DNA of 64,000 bases from NCBI RefSeq assembly GCF_017353415.1, contig NZ_JAFMPX010000011.1, positions 25,904 to 89,903 on the forward strand, read 5' to 3'. How positions within the stretch are numbered: the stretch's first letter is position 1; every line of letters starts with the position of its first letter. Shown piece after piece: positions 38,495 through 49,186 of the stretch. The position numbers were made by a program, and so were the translations under genes. Below the pieces are notes generated by a model that did no database searches, was not told the origin of the DNA, and saw only the letters and a list, made by a program, of their open reading frames with translations. This DNA comes from Arthrobacter sp. E3 (GTDB lineage: Bacteria > Actinomycetota > Actinomycetes > Actinomycetales > Micrococcaceae).

Positions 38495-39049
38495 ATGGTT
38501 TCCAAGAACGTTTCCAAAGCCACGTACACGGTCCCCGGGTTGTCGCTGACAGACGGCCACAAGGTGGGCGAACTCCTGCAAGGACGGCTCCACGCGCTCA
38601 ACGATCTTCAGCTCACACTGAAGCACGCACATTGGAACGTGGTGGGCAGGGATTTCATTGGTGTCCACCAAATGCTCGATCCGCAGATCGAGCTCGTCAG
38701 GGCCATGATCGACGAAACAGCCGAGCGGATGGCCACGCTGGGAATTTCGCCGAATGGTCTGCCCGGTGCACTCGTGAAGTTCCGCAGTTGGGATGATTAT
38801 TCCCTAGGCAGGGCAGGTACTGCCGAGCATTTGGCGGCGCTTGACGTCGTCTATGACGGGCTGGTCTCCAGTCAGAGGGATGCAATTTCCGTTGCCGGAG
38901 ACACGGATCCAGTCACCGAAGACATGCTCATCGGACACACTGCCCAGCTGGAACTCTTCCAGTGGTTCATGCGCGCACATCTGGAAGACAGCGACGGCCA
39001 GCTCCATGAGCCGTCCAAGAAATCGACTGACACCAAAGCAGGCAAGTAG
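38495..39049 (+). CDS. dps: Dps family DNA-binding ferritin-like protein
   Basis: 184-aa protein that stores iron as ferric oxide using H2O2 and protects DNA. The intersubunit ferroxidase ligands are recognisable in LKHAHWNVVGRDFIGVHQMLD and MIDETAERM. The C-terminal tail is Lys/Ser/Thr rich (EPSKKSTDTKAGK), a feature linked with DNA binding in several Dps proteins. GAGGAG lies 6 nt before ATG 38495; the longer frame from 38405 is unsupported. Confidence 0.94.
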   Translation: MVSKNVSKATYTVPGLSLTDGHKVGELLQGRLHALNDLQLTLKHAHWNVVGRDFIGVHQMLDPQIELVRAMIDETAERMATLGISPNGLPGALVKFRSWDDYSLGRAGTAEHLAALDVVYDGLVSSQRDAISVAGDTDPVTEDMLIGHTAQLELFQWFMRAHLEDSDGQLHEPSKKSTDTKAGK

Positions 39050-39244
39050 TTCTTTCTGCCTGCGCAATTTTGCTTCCTCGCCACTCCTACAAGGAGTCGT
39101 CAGAGGTTCCAGTGGATGGATGATTTTGGGGCTCATCCGCAGGACCAGCCTCAAAAGCGTCATCCCGGGTCGCGTGGGAAGAGGCGTGGAATCATGTTGG
39201 CGGCTTCGCCACTGAAAGTGCAGTACAACGGAAGGACCGAACAC

Positions 39245-39727
39245 ATGTCAACGACTGACAACCGCAAAAAAGTATTCGAGATTATCAGCGACAACCCAGT
39301 GTGCATGTTCACCGTCAGCGGGGCAGAAGACGCCCTGCACAGCCGGCCCATGACAGTCATCAAAACCGAGGACAATGGGGAACTATGGTTCTTCACGTCT
39401 TCCGACGGTGCAACCGTGGCAGAAATTGGCACGGAATCAGAAGTGAATCTTTCCTTCAGCGGTAAGGGGGAATGGCTCTCATTGCGTGGTTCAGCAGTGA
39501 CTATCACCAGTGAACCCAAGGCCCGTGAGCTGTGGAACGAAGCTGCCGCCGCGTTTTTCCCGGAAGGACCTGGCTCGCCTGAACTGGCACTCATTCGAGT
39601 CCGTCCCGAAGGGGCGCAGTTTTGGAACTCCCCCGGTGGAGCAATCACCATGGCATTTCATTGGGCCAAGGCCCGATTGACGGACACGCAAATCGATGCA
39701 GGTGAAAGCGAAACAGTGGATCTATAG
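39245..39727 (+). CDS. General stress protein, pyridoxamine 5'-phosphate oxidase-like (FMN-binding split barrel)
   Basis: 160-aa protein like Bacillus general stress protein 26. NPVCMFTVSGAEDALHSRPMTV and ELWFFTSSDGATVAEI form the flavin-binding barrel, and AELWNEAAAAFFPEGPGSPELALIRV-type residues close it (seen with small differences). Family members bind FMN; their substrates are not settled. The start at 39245 has GGAAGGA about 10 nt upstream. It follows dps in the same direction. Confidence 0.87.
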   Translation: MSTTDNRKKVFEIISDNPVCMFTVSGAEDALHSRPMTVIKTEDNGELWFFTSSDGATVAEIGTESEVNLSFSGKGEWLSLRGSAVTITSEPKARELWNEAAAAFFPEGPGSPELALIRVRPEGAQFWNSPGGAITMAFHWAKARLTDTQIDAGESETVDL

Positions 39728-39858
39728 ACCTGATGTGCCCGGTCTGCTGCTTTTCCAGTATTGGCCCGCCAGCTCCGGCTCAAATATGACACTTCAGATT
39801 TGTGCGGGGTTGTGGCAGAGTCGAAGAGTCCTACCCGCTTCCCTGAAGGAGAGTTCAC

Positions 39859-40074
39859 ATGATCGAGATGTTGCACAACGCAGGAATCAAGAGCGAATAC
39901 GCGTACGCCGGTGGCTTCGCATCCATAGCACTATCACTGGGCTCGTGGCTTGTCAGCCGAACCAAGAAAAACCATTCCAAAGCTCAATCAGATCGCTGGG
40001 GCATTTTCATTGGTCATTGGGCACCGACGTTCTTCGCTTTGGGAATCGCTTTGAAGCTCGAGGAAAAAAAGTAA
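39859..40074 (+). CDS. Small two-helix membrane protein
   Basis: 71-aa protein with two hydrophobic segments (about 15-33 and 47-64) separated by a basic loop (SRTKKNHSKAQSDR), ending EEKK. GAAGGAGAG is about 6 nt before the ATG. Similar very small membrane proteins are frequent in Micrococcaceae stress loci and have no known function. Confidence 0.7.
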   Translation: MIEMLHNAGIKSEYAYAGGFASIALSLGSWLVSRTKKNHSKAQSDRWGIFIGHWAPTFFALGIALKLEEKK

Positions 40075-40078
40075 AGTA

Positions 40079-40114
40079 ACGGCCGGTCCTCCGCTCCGGC
40101 GGAGGGCTGGCCGT
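40079..40114 (+). terminator. Terminator-like hairpin after the small membrane protein
   Basis: Two stacked stems, ACGGCC/GGCCGT outside and CCTCCGC/GCGGAGG inside with a TCCG loop, start 5 nt after the stop codon. Confidence 0.65.
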
Positions 40115-40511
40115 GGTCATGCGCAGCTGGGTGACTATAGAAAATATTGGCTGCCGAATCGCGCCTCAGTGCAGTAGGCATACAGACGAACAAATTGGGC
40201 ATATCCAAATTCCTTACGGGGTCCTACACCAAACAGTTGCTTCTTCTTTCGTCATGGTCGAACGGGCCCCTTTCTAAACAACTGCGCTGAATCAGTGGCT
40301 CCGGCATCGTGATCATTTGCTCCGGCATCGTGCAGACTCCGCCCGACAAAGCGGCGGATCCAGTTCCGTTCCGCAGTAAACCATTCACTTGCATCAGGAG
40401 GCGACAGCACTAAAGCTCATAGAGCGGCTGGTTTGGGTCCTGTACTGTGCAGTACATAAACTGCACTAGTAAGCCGCATGTCTCATTCAGCAACTCTTCT
40501 CTGGAGGAAAC
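40115..40511. promoter_or_regulatory. Intergenic region before treX with direct and inverted repeats
   Basis: No gene is seen. GCTCCGGCATCGTG occurs twice (40298-40311 and 40319-40332), spaced 21 nt start to start, about two helical turns. Nearer treX are two interleaved inverted repeats: GTACTG-TG-CAGTAC (40442-40455) and GTGCAGT-N6-ACTGCAC (40447-40466). These may be regulator sites for the trehalose operon; no clear -35/-10 pair was identified. Confidence 0.5.
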
Positions 40512-42833
40512 TTGGAAGTCTGGCCCGGAAACGCCTACCCATTGGGAGCCACATTCGATGGCACTGGCACCAATTTCTCCCTTTTTAGTGAGCACGCCGA
40601 AAAGGTGGTTCTCTGTCTTTTGGCTGATGATCTGACGGAAACCCGGATCAATGTCGAGGAGGTTGACGGCCACGTTTGGCATTGCTACCTTCCGGAAGTC
40701 CAACCCGGCCAGCAATACGGCTACCGCGTCCATGGTCCATACGAGCCGAAAAATGGTTTGCGCTTCGACGACAACAAACTACTTTTGGACCCGTATGCGA
40801 AATCCATTCACGGACAAATCGACTGGGATCCAGCCCTTTTTTCTTATCAGTTTGAGAACCCGGAAGCTCGGCAGGAGGACGACTCTGCCCCGCACACGAT
40901 GTACAGCGTAGTCATCAATCCATTCTTTGATTGGGACGGGGACCGTCAACTGCGCGTCCCGTACCACGAGTCAGTTATCTACGAAGCACACGTCAAAGGA
41001 CTGACCCAGCTTCACGAAGAAATCCCGGTGGATCAACGCGGCACCTATTCGGGTGTGTCACATCCGGTGATGATTGAACATTTCAAGAAACTCGGCATTA
41101 CTGCTGTTGAGCTGATGCCTGTCCATCAGTTCGTCAATGACGGAACCCTGATGGAGAAGGGGCTCAGCAACTACTGGGGCTACAACACCATTGGCTTCTT
41201 CGCCCCGCAGAACACGTACAGCTCCACAGGCGATCAGGGAAACCAGGTCCAGGAATTCAAGGCAATGGTCCGGGATCTCCACAGGTCAGGCATTGAAGTA
41301 ATCCTTGACGTGGTCTATAACCACACTGCAGAGGGCAACCATCTGGGTCCCACTCTTTCCTTCAAGGGCATCGACAACGACGCCTACTACCGTCTGGTCG
41401 AAGACGACCGGCAGTACTACATGGATTACACCGGCACCGGAAACTCGCTGAATGTTCGCCATCCCAATTCGCTGCAACTGATCATGGATTCGCTGCGCTA
41501 CTGGGTGACGGAGATGCATGTTGACGGCTTCCGGTTTGATCTGGCTTCCACCTTGGCCCGCGAATTCTACGCCGTGGACAAACTCTCCACGTTTTTTGAA
41601 CTCATCCAGCAGGATCCAGTCATCTCCCAGGTCAAACTCATCGCCGAACCTTGGGATGTTGGCCCTGGCGGCTACCAGGTGGGCAACTTCCCGCCACAGT
41701 GGACTGAATGGAACGGTAAATATCGTGACACCGTGCGTGATTTCTGGCGAGGGGAGCCGTCAACTCTTGGTGAGTTCGCTTCACGGCTGACTGGTTCAGC
41801 AGATCTCTACGCGAATTCCGGGCGCCGCCCGGTGGCCTCCATTAACTTCGTCACCGCCCACGACGGCTTCACCCTGCGCGATTTGGTTTCCTACAACGAG
41901 AAACGCAATGATGCCAACGGCGAAGACAATAACGACGGCGAGTCTCACAACCGCTCGTGGAACTGCGGTGCGGAAGGGCCCACGGATGACGAAACAGTAC
42001 TGACGCTGCGTGCCCGCCAGCAGCGCAACGTCATCGCGACGCTGCTGCTTTCCCAAGGCGTTCCGATGATCCTGCACGGGGACGAGCTTGGCCGAACCCA
42101 GCAAGGTAATAACAACACGTATTGTCAGGATTCAGAGATCAGCTGGGTGCACTGGGATGCCGTGGACCAACCCCTCGTGGAGTTCACCGCCATGGTGAGC
42201 AAGATTCGTGCCGAACATCCCATCTTCCAGCGCAGCCGCTTCTTCGACGGCAGGCCGGTGCTCCGCGGGGAGGATAGTGCGCTTCCGGACATCATCTGGT
42301 TTAGGGCGGACGGCGCTGCCATGCTGCCTGAGGATTGGGACAGTGGCTTTGGCCGCAGCATCGGTGTCTTCTTGAACGGGGACGGCATCCGGGAGAAAGA
42401 CCGGCGTGGACGGCACATCACCGACAAAAACTTCCTGCTGATCTTCAACGCCGACGTTGAAGCCGTCAACTTCCAGCTTCCATCGAAGGAACACGCACCC
42501 TTCTGGGAAGTTTTGGTCGATACCTCCAGCAGTGGCACGCGGGAGCCTGTCCAAGCCGAAACCGTGCTTGAACTCTCGGCAAAGTCCATGGCGGTACTGC
42601 GTGCCTACTCCGGACCTGCGGAAGTGGTCGGCCACTCCGCCGAGGCCTCCCTGGCCGCCATGGCCGCCGAAGAGGAACCCAAGGCAGAGGAACCAGAGAC
42701 GGAAGCTGAGAAGGAAGAGCCCAAGTCTGAATCTGAAGCTCAGGAACCAAAAGTGGCTCCTGAGACGGAGTCTCAGGAGCCCAAGGCTGAGACTCCATCC
42801 TCGGCGGCTGCAACGGACGGAGCATCAGCGTGA
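40512..42833 (+). CDS. treX: Glycogen debranching enzyme, isoamylase type (TreX/GlgX)
   Basis: GH13 enzyme (773 aa) that cleaves alpha-1,6 branches of glycogen to give linear maltooligosaccharides for TreY. An N-terminal CBM48-like domain precedes the barrel. Conserved GH13 regions are [20 protein letters not shown] (nucleophile Asp), LIAEPWDVG (acid Glu) and TAHDGF. The start is TTG at 40512 with GGAGGA just upstream; [12 protein letters not shown] is the usual family N terminus. About 64 C-terminal residues (710-773) form an extra tail of Glu/Lys/Pro repeats. The stop overlaps treY by 4 nt. Confidence 0.94.
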   Translation: MEVWPGNAYPLGATFDGTGTNFSLFSEHAEKVVLCLLADDLTETRINVEEVDGHVWHCYLPEVQPGQQYGYRVHGPYEPKNGLRFDDNKLLLDPYAKSIHGQIDWDPALFSYQFENPEARQEDDSAPHTMYSVVINPFFDWDGDRQLRVPYHESVIYEAHVKGLTQLHEEIPVDQRGTYSGVSHPVMIEHFKKLGITAVELMPVHQFVNDGTLMEKGLSNYWGYNTIGFFAPQNTYSSTGDQGNQVQEFKAMVRDLHRSGIEVILDVVYNHTAEGNHLGPTLSFKGIDNDAYYRLVEDDRQYYMDYTGTGNSLNVRHPNSLQLIMDSLRYWVTEMHVDGFRFDLASTLAREFYAVDKLSTFFELIQQDPVISQVKLIAEPWDVGPGGYQVGNFPPQWTEWNGKYRDTVRDFWRGEPSTLGEFASRLTGSADLYANSGRRPVASINFVTAHDGFTLRDLVSYNEKRNDANGEDNNDGESHNRSWNCGAEGPTDDETVLTLRARQQRNVIATLLLSQGVPMILHGDELGRTQQGNNNTYCQDSEISWVHWDAVDQPLVEFTAMVSKIRAEHPIFQRSRFFDGRPVLRGEDSALPDIIWFRADGAAMLPEDWDSGFGRSIGVFLNGDGIREKDRRGRHITDKNFLLIFNADVEAVNFQLPSKEHAPFWEVLVDTSSSGTREPVQAETVLELSAKSMAVLRAYSGPAEVVGHSAEASLAAMAAEEEPKAEEPETEAEKEEPKSESEAQEPKVAPETESQEPKAETPSSAAATDGASA

Positions 42834-45160
42834 AAGCCCCCTTGTCCACCTACCGCCTGCAGCTCAACGCCGATTTCACGCTGCAGGACGCGGCCCGGAC
42901 CGTGCCGTATCTGAAGGATTTGGGGGCGGATTGGGTCTACCTCTCCCCCATTCTGACGGCTGAGCAGGGCTCCACCCACGGCTACGACGTCACTGATCCC
43001 AGCACGGTGGATCCCGAACGCGGAGGCCCGGAAGGGCTACTGGCACTGTCGCGTGCAGCCCGGGAAGCTGGGCTGGGCGTGTTGGTGGACATTGTCCCCA
43101 ACCACATGGGCGTGGCCACCCCGCACCAGAACCCGTGGTGGTGGTCTCTCTTGAAGGATGGCCCGGACTCTCCTTGGGCCGAAGCGTTCGACGTCGATTG
43201 GGCTGCGGGCAACGGGCGCATCAGGATCCCGATCCTGGCGGATGACGAAGACATCAATATCTTGGAAATCAAGGATGGCGAGCTTTGCTACTACGAGCAC
43301 CGCTTTCCACTGGCCGCCGGCACCTTCTCGCCGGAGGATGCGCCCGCCGACGTCCATGCCCGCCAGCACTATGAGCTCATGGATTGGCGCCGGGCCGACA
43401 CTGACCTGAACTACCGCAGGTTCTTCGCCGTCAGCTCACTGGCCGGAGTCCGCGTGGAAATCCCGCACATCTTTGCACAAACGCACCAGGAGATTCTCCG
43501 CTGGTTCCAAGAGGGGCTGGTTGACGGCCTGCGCATCGACCACCCCGACGGCCTTGCCGATCCCGAAGGCTACCTGCATCAACTGCGCGAAGCCATCGGC
43601 GGCGAGTACGTGCTGGTGGAAAAAATACTTGAACCCGGCGAATCTCTCCCTGCAAGCTTCGATTGTGAAGGCACCACCGGCTACGACGCACTGGCGGACG
43701 TAGACCGGATCTTCATTGACGACGCCGGCGAGCCTGGACTGGACGCCATCGACACCACGTGGCGCGGAGGCAGGCCTTCCGACTATGAGGCGATGATGCA
43801 CAGCACCAAGCGCCGCATCACGGACGGTATCCTCCATGCGGAGATGCTGCGGCTGGCCCGGCTGGTGCCTGCGAGCGCATCGCCGGACGTGGAGCAGCTT
43901 GCCGATGCACTCTCGGAGATCATCACCGCGTTCCCGGTATACCGCACGTACCTGCCGGAAGGCGCGGACATTCTGCGCACAGCATGTGAGCTTGCCAGCA
44001 GCCGGCGGCAGGAACTGCAGGAAGCCGTGGAACTGCTTTTGCCGCTGCTGCTCAAGGCAGGGCCGGGCGAGGAAACTGAGCTGGGCCGGCGCTTCCAACA
44101 GACCTCCGGCATGGTCATGGCCAAGGGGGTGGAGGACACCGCCTTCTTCCGTCACACGCGGCTGGGTACATTGACTGAAGTGGGTGCCGACCCCACGGAG
44201 TTCGCCATCACCCCGGAGGAATTCCATGACCGGATGCGCAGCCGGCTGGAACATATTCCGCTTTCCATGACAACGCTGAGCACCCATGACACGAAACGCA
44301 GCGAGGATACACGGGCGCGAATCTCGGCGTTGGCCGAACTCACCCCTGACTGGGGTCAGTTCCTTGACCGAGCGCAGGAACTTGCCCGGCTGCCTGACGG
44401 GCCGCTGGCCAACCTGCTGTGGCAGGCCATTGCAGGGGTCTGGCCGGCGGAGCGGGACAGGCTTCACGGGTTCGCCCAAAAAGCTGCCCGGGAAGCAGGA
44501 ACCTGGACCAATTGGGCTGACCCGAATGAGAACTACGAAAAGCAGCTGGCAAAGGTGGTCGACGCCGCGTTCGACAACCCGGAGATGCACCAGGAGCTGG
44601 AGTCTCTAGTTGAAAAACTGGAACCCTATGGCGCCTCCAACGCCTTGGGCGCCAAACTTGTGCAGCTGACCATGCCGGGTGTTCCCGACGTATACCAGGG
44701 CACAGAATTCTGGGACCGCTCCCTGACGGACCCGGACAACCGCCGGCCCGTCGATTTCAACGCACGCAGGCAGGCACTGGAGAAGCTCGACCAAGGCGAG
44801 CTCCCGGCGTCGTACTTGGCAGAAGAAACGAAACTGCTGGTGACTTCGCGTGCGCTGCGCCTGCGTCGTGACCGGTCGGAGCTGTTCAGCGGATACGCAT
44901 CCCTGCAGGCCGATGGGACGGCGGCGGAGCATCTGCTGGCCTTCAGCCGCGCCGATGTTGCAGGCGAAGGCGCCTTGACACTGGTCACCAGGCTCCCGCG
45001 CGGGCTGGAACGCAAGGGCGGCTGGAAGCAAACGCTGCTGCGGCTGGACGTTGACATGCGCGACGAGCTAACAGGGCGCAGCTTCAGCCAAGGTGAAGTT
45101 CTTGTTGGGGAGATCTTGGACAGCTACCCGGTTGCGCTTTTGGCGCCGGTGCAGGCCTAG
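42830..45160 (+). CDS. treY: Maltooligosyltrehalose synthase
   Basis: GH13 enzyme (776 aa) that isomerises the reducing-end alpha-1,4 linkage of maltooligosaccharides to alpha,alpha-1,1, giving maltooligosyltrehalose. [13 protein letters not shown] is the family N terminus. The active-site regions are [30 protein letters not shown] and [13 protein letters not shown] start within GTGA at the treX stop indicates coupled translation. Arthrobacter is a classic source of the treX-treY-treZ pathway. Confidence 0.95.
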   Translation: MKAPLSTYRLQLNADFTLQDAARTVPYLKDLGADWVYLSPILTAEQGSTHGYDVTDPSTVDPERGGPEGLLALSRAAREAGLGVLVDIVPNHMGVATPHQNPWWWSLLKDGPDSPWAEAFDVDWAAGNGRIRIPILADDEDINILEIKDGELCYYEHRFPLAAGTFSPEDAPADVHARQHYELMDWRRADTDLNYRRFFAVSSLAGVRVEIPHIFAQTHQEILRWFQEGLVDGLRIDHPDGLADPEGYLHQLREAIGGEYVLVEKILEPGESLPASFDCEGTTGYDALADVDRIFIDDAGEPGLDAIDTTWRGGRPSDYEAMMHSTKRRITDGILHAEMLRLARLVPASASPDVEQLADALSEIITAFPVYRTYLPEGADILRTACELASSRRQELQEAVELLLPLLLKAGPGEETELGRRFQQTSGMVMAKGVEDTAFFRHTRLGTLTEVGADPTEFAITPEEFHDRMRSRLEHIPLSMTTLSTHDTKRSEDTRARISALAELTPDWGQFLDRAQELARLPDGPLANLLWQAIAGVWPAERDRLHGFAQKAAREAGTWTNWADPNENYEKQLAKVVDAAFDNPEMHQELESLVEKLEPYGASNALGAKLVQLTMPGVPDVYQGTEFWDRSLTDPDNRRPVDFNARRQALEKLDQGELPASYLAEETKLLVTSRALRLRRDRSELFSGYASLQADGTAAEHLLAFSRADVAGEGALTLVTRLPRGLERKGGWKQTLLRLDVDMRDELTGRSFSQGEVLVGEILDSYPVALLAPVQA

Positions 45161-45186
45161 CCGGCCACAACGGAAGGAAGATGGTG

Positions 45187-46983
45187 ATGAGGTTGCAGGG
45201 ACAAGGCGCCGGACGCTTTGACGTGTGGGCTCCGAAGGTGGAGTCCGTGACGCTGCTGGCTGGGGACCGCGACTATGTGATGACCCGCCGCCCCGATGAG
45301 GCTCCCGGGGAGGAGGGCTGGTGGACGGCCCCGGATGCACCGGCCGACGGCGAGGTGGAGTATGGCTACCATCTTGGCGCGAAAGCCGACGCCGTGCCGG
45401 ATCCGCGGTCCCGCCGTCAGCCCAACGGTGTGCATTCGCTTTCGCGCACCTTTGACCCGTCCGAGCATGCTTGGGGTGACCAGGCATGGCCGGGGCGTGA
45501 GCTGACCGGTGCCGTCATTTATGAACTTCACGTGGGCACGTTCACGCCTGAGGGTACCTTGGATGCGGCCACCGGGAAGCTGGATTACCTGGTGGAGTTG
45601 GGCATCGACTTCATTGAGCTGCTTCCCGTCAACGGCTTCAACGGCACGCACAACTGGGGGTACGACGGCGTCCTTTGGTATGCGGTCCACGAGGGCTACG
45701 GCGGTCCAAGGGCCTACCAACGTTTTGTTGACGCCGCGCACCGCGCCGGCATGGGCGTCATCCAGGACGTGGTCTACAACCACTGGGGTCCCAGCGGGAA
45801 CTACCTGCCGCGCTATGGCCCGTATCTCAAGGAGGGTGCGGCCAACACGTGGGGCGATTCAGTCAACCTTGACGGGCCTGGGTCCGACACCGTCCGGCAA
45901 TACATCCTGGAGAATGCCGCCATGTGGCTGCGGGACTACCATGTGGACGGTTTGCGGCTCGACGCCGTGCACGCGCTGAAGGACGAGCGGGCGCGGACGC
46001 TGCTGGAGGAGTTGGGCGAACTGGCCGACGCGGTCTCCACCGAGGTGGGGCGCCCGGTGACCATGATCGCGGAGTCGGATCTCAATGATCCGCGTTTGCT
46101 GTATCCGCGTGAGCAGCACGGACTGGGGCTGCGAGCGCAGTGGAGCGACGACTTCCACCACGCCCTGCATGTCAATGTCAGCGGCGAAACGGAGGGCTAC
46201 TACGCCGACTTTGATTCCGTCGGGGCGCTGGCGAAGGTGCTGGAAAAGGGCTTTTTCCACGATGGCTCCTACTCCAGTTTCCGCGGCCGCCATCACGGCA
46301 GGGACATTGACGTTCGCGCGGCGCACCCCTCCGCGCTGGTGGTGTGCAGCCAGAACCACGACCAGGTGGGCAACCGCGCTGCCGGTGATAGGCTCTCCCA
46401 GAGCCTGGGCTACGGTCAGCTTGCCGTAGCTGCCGTGGCCACCCTGGCCTCACCTTTCACACCCATGCTGTTCATGGGCGAGGAGTACGGGGCAAGCACG
46501 CCGTGGCAGTTCTTCACCTCCCACCCCGAACCGGAACTTGCGGAAGCAACTGCTGCCGGACGCCTCGAGGAATTCGAACGCATGGGGTGGGATCCTGCAT
46601 TGGTGCCCAATCCGCAGGACCCCGAGACGTTCCTTCGTTCCAAACTCAACTGGGCCGAAGCTTCTGTCGGGGATCACGCCCAGCTGCTGGATTTGTACCG
46701 GCGGCTGATCGCCCTGCGTCGGGCCACCCCTGAGCTCAGCGAGCCGGGTTTTGCCAGCACCACCGTTGACTACGATGAAGAATCCCGGTGGCTGGTGTTC
46801 CACAGGGGCGGGATTGACGTGGCGCTGAACTTCTCTGCTCAGCAGGTGCAGGTGCCAGTCCAGGGAACCGTCCCGCTGCTCGTTACCGACGACGGCGCCC
46901 GTGTAGTTTCCAGCGGAGGTCAAGCCGTACTTGAGCTTCCCGGCCATAGCACCGCCATCCTCGCACAAACGTCTGGGGCTTAA
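45187..46983 (+). CDS. treZ: Maltooligosyltrehalose trehalohydrolase
   Basis: GH13 enzyme (598 aa) that releases free trehalose from maltooligosyltrehalose. [14 protein letters not shown] belongs to the N-terminal CBM48-like domain. The barrel motifs are [33 protein letters not shown] and [15 protein letters not shown] is 8 nt before ATG 45187; the in-frame ATG at 45181 is only 2 nt from it. It follows treY after about 26 nt, completing the pathway from glycogen to trehalose, a stress-protecting sugar. Confidence 0.94.
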   Translation: MRLQGQGAGRFDVWAPKVESVTLLAGDRDYVMTRRPDEAPGEEGWWTAPDAPADGEVEYGYHLGAKADAVPDPRSRRQPNGVHSLSRTFDPSEHAWGDQAWPGRELTGAVIYELHVGTFTPEGTLDAATGKLDYLVELGIDFIELLPVNGFNGTHNWGYDGVLWYAVHEGYGGPRAYQRFVDAAHRAGMGVIQDVVYNHWGPSGNYLPRYGPYLKEGAANTWGDSVNLDGPGSDTVRQYILENAAMWLRDYHVDGLRLDAVHALKDERARTLLEELGELADAVSTEVGRPVTMIAESDLNDPRLLYPREQHGLGLRAQWSDDFHHALHVNVSGETEGYYADFDSVGALAKVLEKGFFHDGSYSSFRGRHHGRDIDVRAAHPSALVVCSQNHDQVGNRAAGDRLSQSLGYGQLAVAAVATLASPFTPMLFMGEEYGASTPWQFFTSHPEPELAEATAAGRLEEFERMGWDPALVPNPQDPETFLRSKLNWAEASVGDHAQLLDLYRRLIALRRATPELSEPGFASTTVDYDEESRWLVFHRGGIDVALNFSAQQVQVPVQGTVPLLVTDDGARVVSSGGQAVLELPGHSTAILAQTSGA

Positions 46984-47041
46984 GGCTCTTGATGGAGACC
47001 AGCTTGATGTAACGCTTTCCAGGGGCTGCAACCAGCAACAT

Positions 47042-47058
47042 TTCTACGTTGCGTAGAA
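47042..47058. promoter_or_regulatory. Operator-like palindrome before the copper/DyP cluster
   Basis: TTCTACG-TTG-CGTAGAA, perfect 7-bp arms with a 3-nt centre, 46 nt before the first gene of the cluster. The CTACG...CGTAG form recalls BlaI/CopY-type operators; no such regulator is encoded in this window. Confidence 0.55.
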
Positions 47059-47103
47059 CTATGGAATACTGGGCCTTTACTCGGGCAAAGGGGGAAGCGC
47101 AGA

Positions 47104-47757
47104 ATGTCTGCCCGCGGCGTTCGTCTTGCGCGTGGTTGGGCCGGAGCGGCCGCAGCCACCTTTGCTGCCGCGCTCTCGCATGTGCTTGCCGGCGGAGAAG
47201 TTCCCGGGCTGCCCGTTTTCCTCCTCTCCCTGGCGCTGTCAGGACTGATCTGTTCGCTGCTGGCCGGACGTGTCTTGTCCCTGTGGAGAATGTCTACGGC
47301 CGTCATCTTGAGCCAAGGCTTGTTTCATTGGTTGTTCAGTGCCGGCGCCAGTTTGTCCGGCGCCTATGTGGTAACAACCACCGCGGGCACCCAGGCCGGG
47401 CATCTGGGTCACGACATGACGTCCATGACGCTCATGGCCGTTGGTTCCGCGCCCTCCGGCATGGCCCAGGACATGGACCATAACTCCCCGTTGATGCTTC
47501 TTTGCCACGCCATCGCAGCACTCTTTACCATTGCGGCACTGCACCGTGGCGAGCAGGCTGGGGTGCGGCTGCTGCAGGCGCTGCGGCTTCGCTTAGTCAG
47601 ATTCCTGCCCGCGTTGGCCTCGTTGCCGGTCCGGCCGCGCACACCGTCCCTCCCTTCCCACTGGCCCGTCCGTGTCCTGACAAGCCTGGGCGTTCCGCTG
47701 CTTGCCATGCGCCACCGCGGACCGCCGCTGTGTGCTGTTGTGTCCACTAGCGCTTAG
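47104..47757 (+). CDS. His/Met-rich membrane protein of the copper cluster
   Basis: 217-aa protein with about four hydrophobic helices (about 12-30, 36-56, 62-86, 126-145). The loop between the third and fourth is rich in possible copper ligands (GHLGHDMTSMTLMAVG, then MAQDMDHNSPLM). The C-terminal half is basic and Pro/Leu/Arg rich. I do not recognise a family. Its position at the head of a CopC, PCu(A)C and DyP cluster suggests a role in copper movement across the membrane (inference). Confidence 0.75.
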   Translation: MSARGVRLARGWAGAAAATFAAALSHVLAGGEVPGLPVFLLSLALSGLICSLLAGRVLSLWRMSTAVILSQGLFHWLFSAGASLSGAYVVTTTAGTQAGHLGHDMTSMTLMAVGSAPSGMAQDMDHNSPLMLLCHAIAALFTIAALHRGEQAGVRLLQALRLRLVRFLPALASLPVRPRTPSLPSHWPVRVLTSLGVPLLAMRHRGPPLCAVVSTSA

Positions 47758-47837
47758 CGCTTTTCCAACACCAGCACAGCCCTGCAATCACACTGCACAG
47801 TCATCCATACGGAACGGTGGCAGGGCGGGAAGCAGCC

Positions 47838-48485
47838 ATGGCAGGAATTTACTTGCAATCAATCTCATGGCGAAATCCTGGAAGTTGGGCAGCAGCCCTG
47901 CTGGCCGTCTTGTTGTTGTCCCTGGGGTATTCCCTGGGCACAGCTACCATCGCGGCAGCCCACGACCAGATCATTTCGACCAACCCCCAACCAGAGCAGC
48001 GCCTAGCCGCTGGCCCGTCCCACATTGAGCTCTCCTTCAGCGCCCCGTTGCTGAGCCTTGGCCACGAGATCCTCGTTGTCGATGCCCTATCAAAGAACTG
48101 GAGCCAGGGGGATGCGGTGCTGTGCGGCGAAAAACTCACCCAACCGCTCTCCCCCGACATGCCGGATGGCGAATACCGGGTGCGCTGGCGGGTCGTTTCC
48201 GGCGACGGGCACCCGATCAGCGGCAGCTACCCCTTTCTTGTGGGGTCAACTGCCACAGCTGGAACCGTCCCCGCGCCCGGGACACCTGCGGCCGGGTCTA
48301 CGCCCGCTGCGGGATCCGATGCAGGCACCGAGTACGCAGGCGATTCACCATCACTGCCTGCACCATCCAAGGCCGGGCTCCCCGTCTGGCTGGTAGCGAT
48401 GATCGGCTCTGCCATTGGGCTGAGCGGGTACCTCGGCTACCTCACCATCCAGCGATTCCAGCGCCCACGCAGCACCACAAAGTAA
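47838..48485 (+). CDS. CopC domain copper-binding protein, membrane anchored
   Basis: 215-aa exported protein. After an N-terminal signal/anchor helix the mature domain starts AAAHDQIISTNPQPEQRL, where the first His is the N-terminal Cu(II) ligand of CopC proteins. FSAPL, DGEYRVRWRVVSGDGHPISGSYPF are further family features (the DGH supplies ligands). A Pro/Ala/Gly linker leads to a C-terminal helix (about 180-205). The ATG at 47838 is preferred over GTG 47817. It works outside the cytoplasm, probably handing copper to neighbours. Confidence 0.88.
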   Translation: MAGIYLQSISWRNPGSWAAALLAVLLLSLGYSLGTATIAAAHDQIISTNPQPEQRLAAGPSHIELSFSAPLLSLGHEILVVDALSKNWSQGDAVLCGEKLTQPLSPDMPDGEYRVRWRVVSGDGHPISGSYPFLVGSTATAGTVPAPGTPAAGSTPAAGSDAGTEYAGDSPSLPAPSKAGLPVWLVAMIGSAIGLSGYLGYLTIQRFQRPRSTTK

Positions 48486-48562
48486 CACCACCAAAACATA
48501 GTTCTTTCCGGGCCGGGACCACACCGATGCCCGTCCGGACACCAGTCATCAGGAGTCTTATC

Positions 48563-49168
48563 ATGTCCAAAAAGTTCATTTACCCCCTGCTGCCCGTCCT
48601 CGTCGCGACCTCTTTGGCGCTCTCAGCCTGCGGCACAGCCGAAACCCAGGGAACGCCGTCGTCCGTCAGCCAAGACGCCTCAGCCAGTCACGGCGCCTCG
48701 GCGCTGGTTGTCGGCGAGCCGTGGGTGAAAGCCTCCAAAGACGGAATGACCGGCGCTTTCGGCATTCTCAGCAACACCACCGACCACGACATCACGGTTG
48801 TGGGCGCCACCTCTCCTGCCGCCGCCACAGTGGAACTGCATGAGACCGTGCCAGGTTCTGACGGAACCCTGCAAATGCGCGCCAAGGACGGCGGCTTCGT
48901 CATCCCCGCCAAGGGCGAATTCGTGCTCGAGCCCGGGGCAAGCCACATCATGCTGATGGGACTGAAAAGCCCCCTCGCAGCCGGAGATGACATCACGTTC
49001 GAGCTGCACACCTCCGACGGCGGACGTCTCTCCTTCACCGCTCCGGCCAAGGACTTCAGCGGGGCCAATGAGAACTATGAGGGCTCGCACGGCACAGATG
49101 ACGGCCACGGCGCGATGGACCCTTCCGGCGAAGCGTCGCACCCGGCCTCCCCGACTCAGTCCAAATAG
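48563..49168 (+). CDS. PCu(A)C-type copper chaperone lipoprotein
   Basis: 201-aa lipoprotein with signal peptide and lipobox LSACG (Cys about 23). The PCu(A)C fold has WVKASKDGMTGAFGILSN, VELHETVPG, MRAKDGGFVIPAKGEFVLEPGASHIMLMGL in sections; the family Cu(I) site uses these Met and His residues. The C-terminal tail adds a His-rich stretch (GSHGTDDGHGAMD). Such chaperones deliver Cu(I) to cytochrome oxidase CuA or other extracytoplasmic enzymes. AGGAG lies 7 nt before the ATG; a longer frame from 48122 is the shadow of copC. Confidence 0.92.
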   Translation: MSKKFIYPLLPVLVATSLALSACGTAETQGTPSSVSQDASASHGASALVVGEPWVKASKDGMTGAFGILSNTTDHDITVVGATSPAAATVELHETVPGSDGTLQMRAKDGGFVIPAKGEFVLEPGASHIMLMGLKSPLAAGDDITFELHTSDGGRLSFTAPAKDFSGANENYEGSHGTDDGHGAMDPSGEASHPASPTQSK

Positions 49169-49186
49169 CTGAAGGAGGGCGGCACG

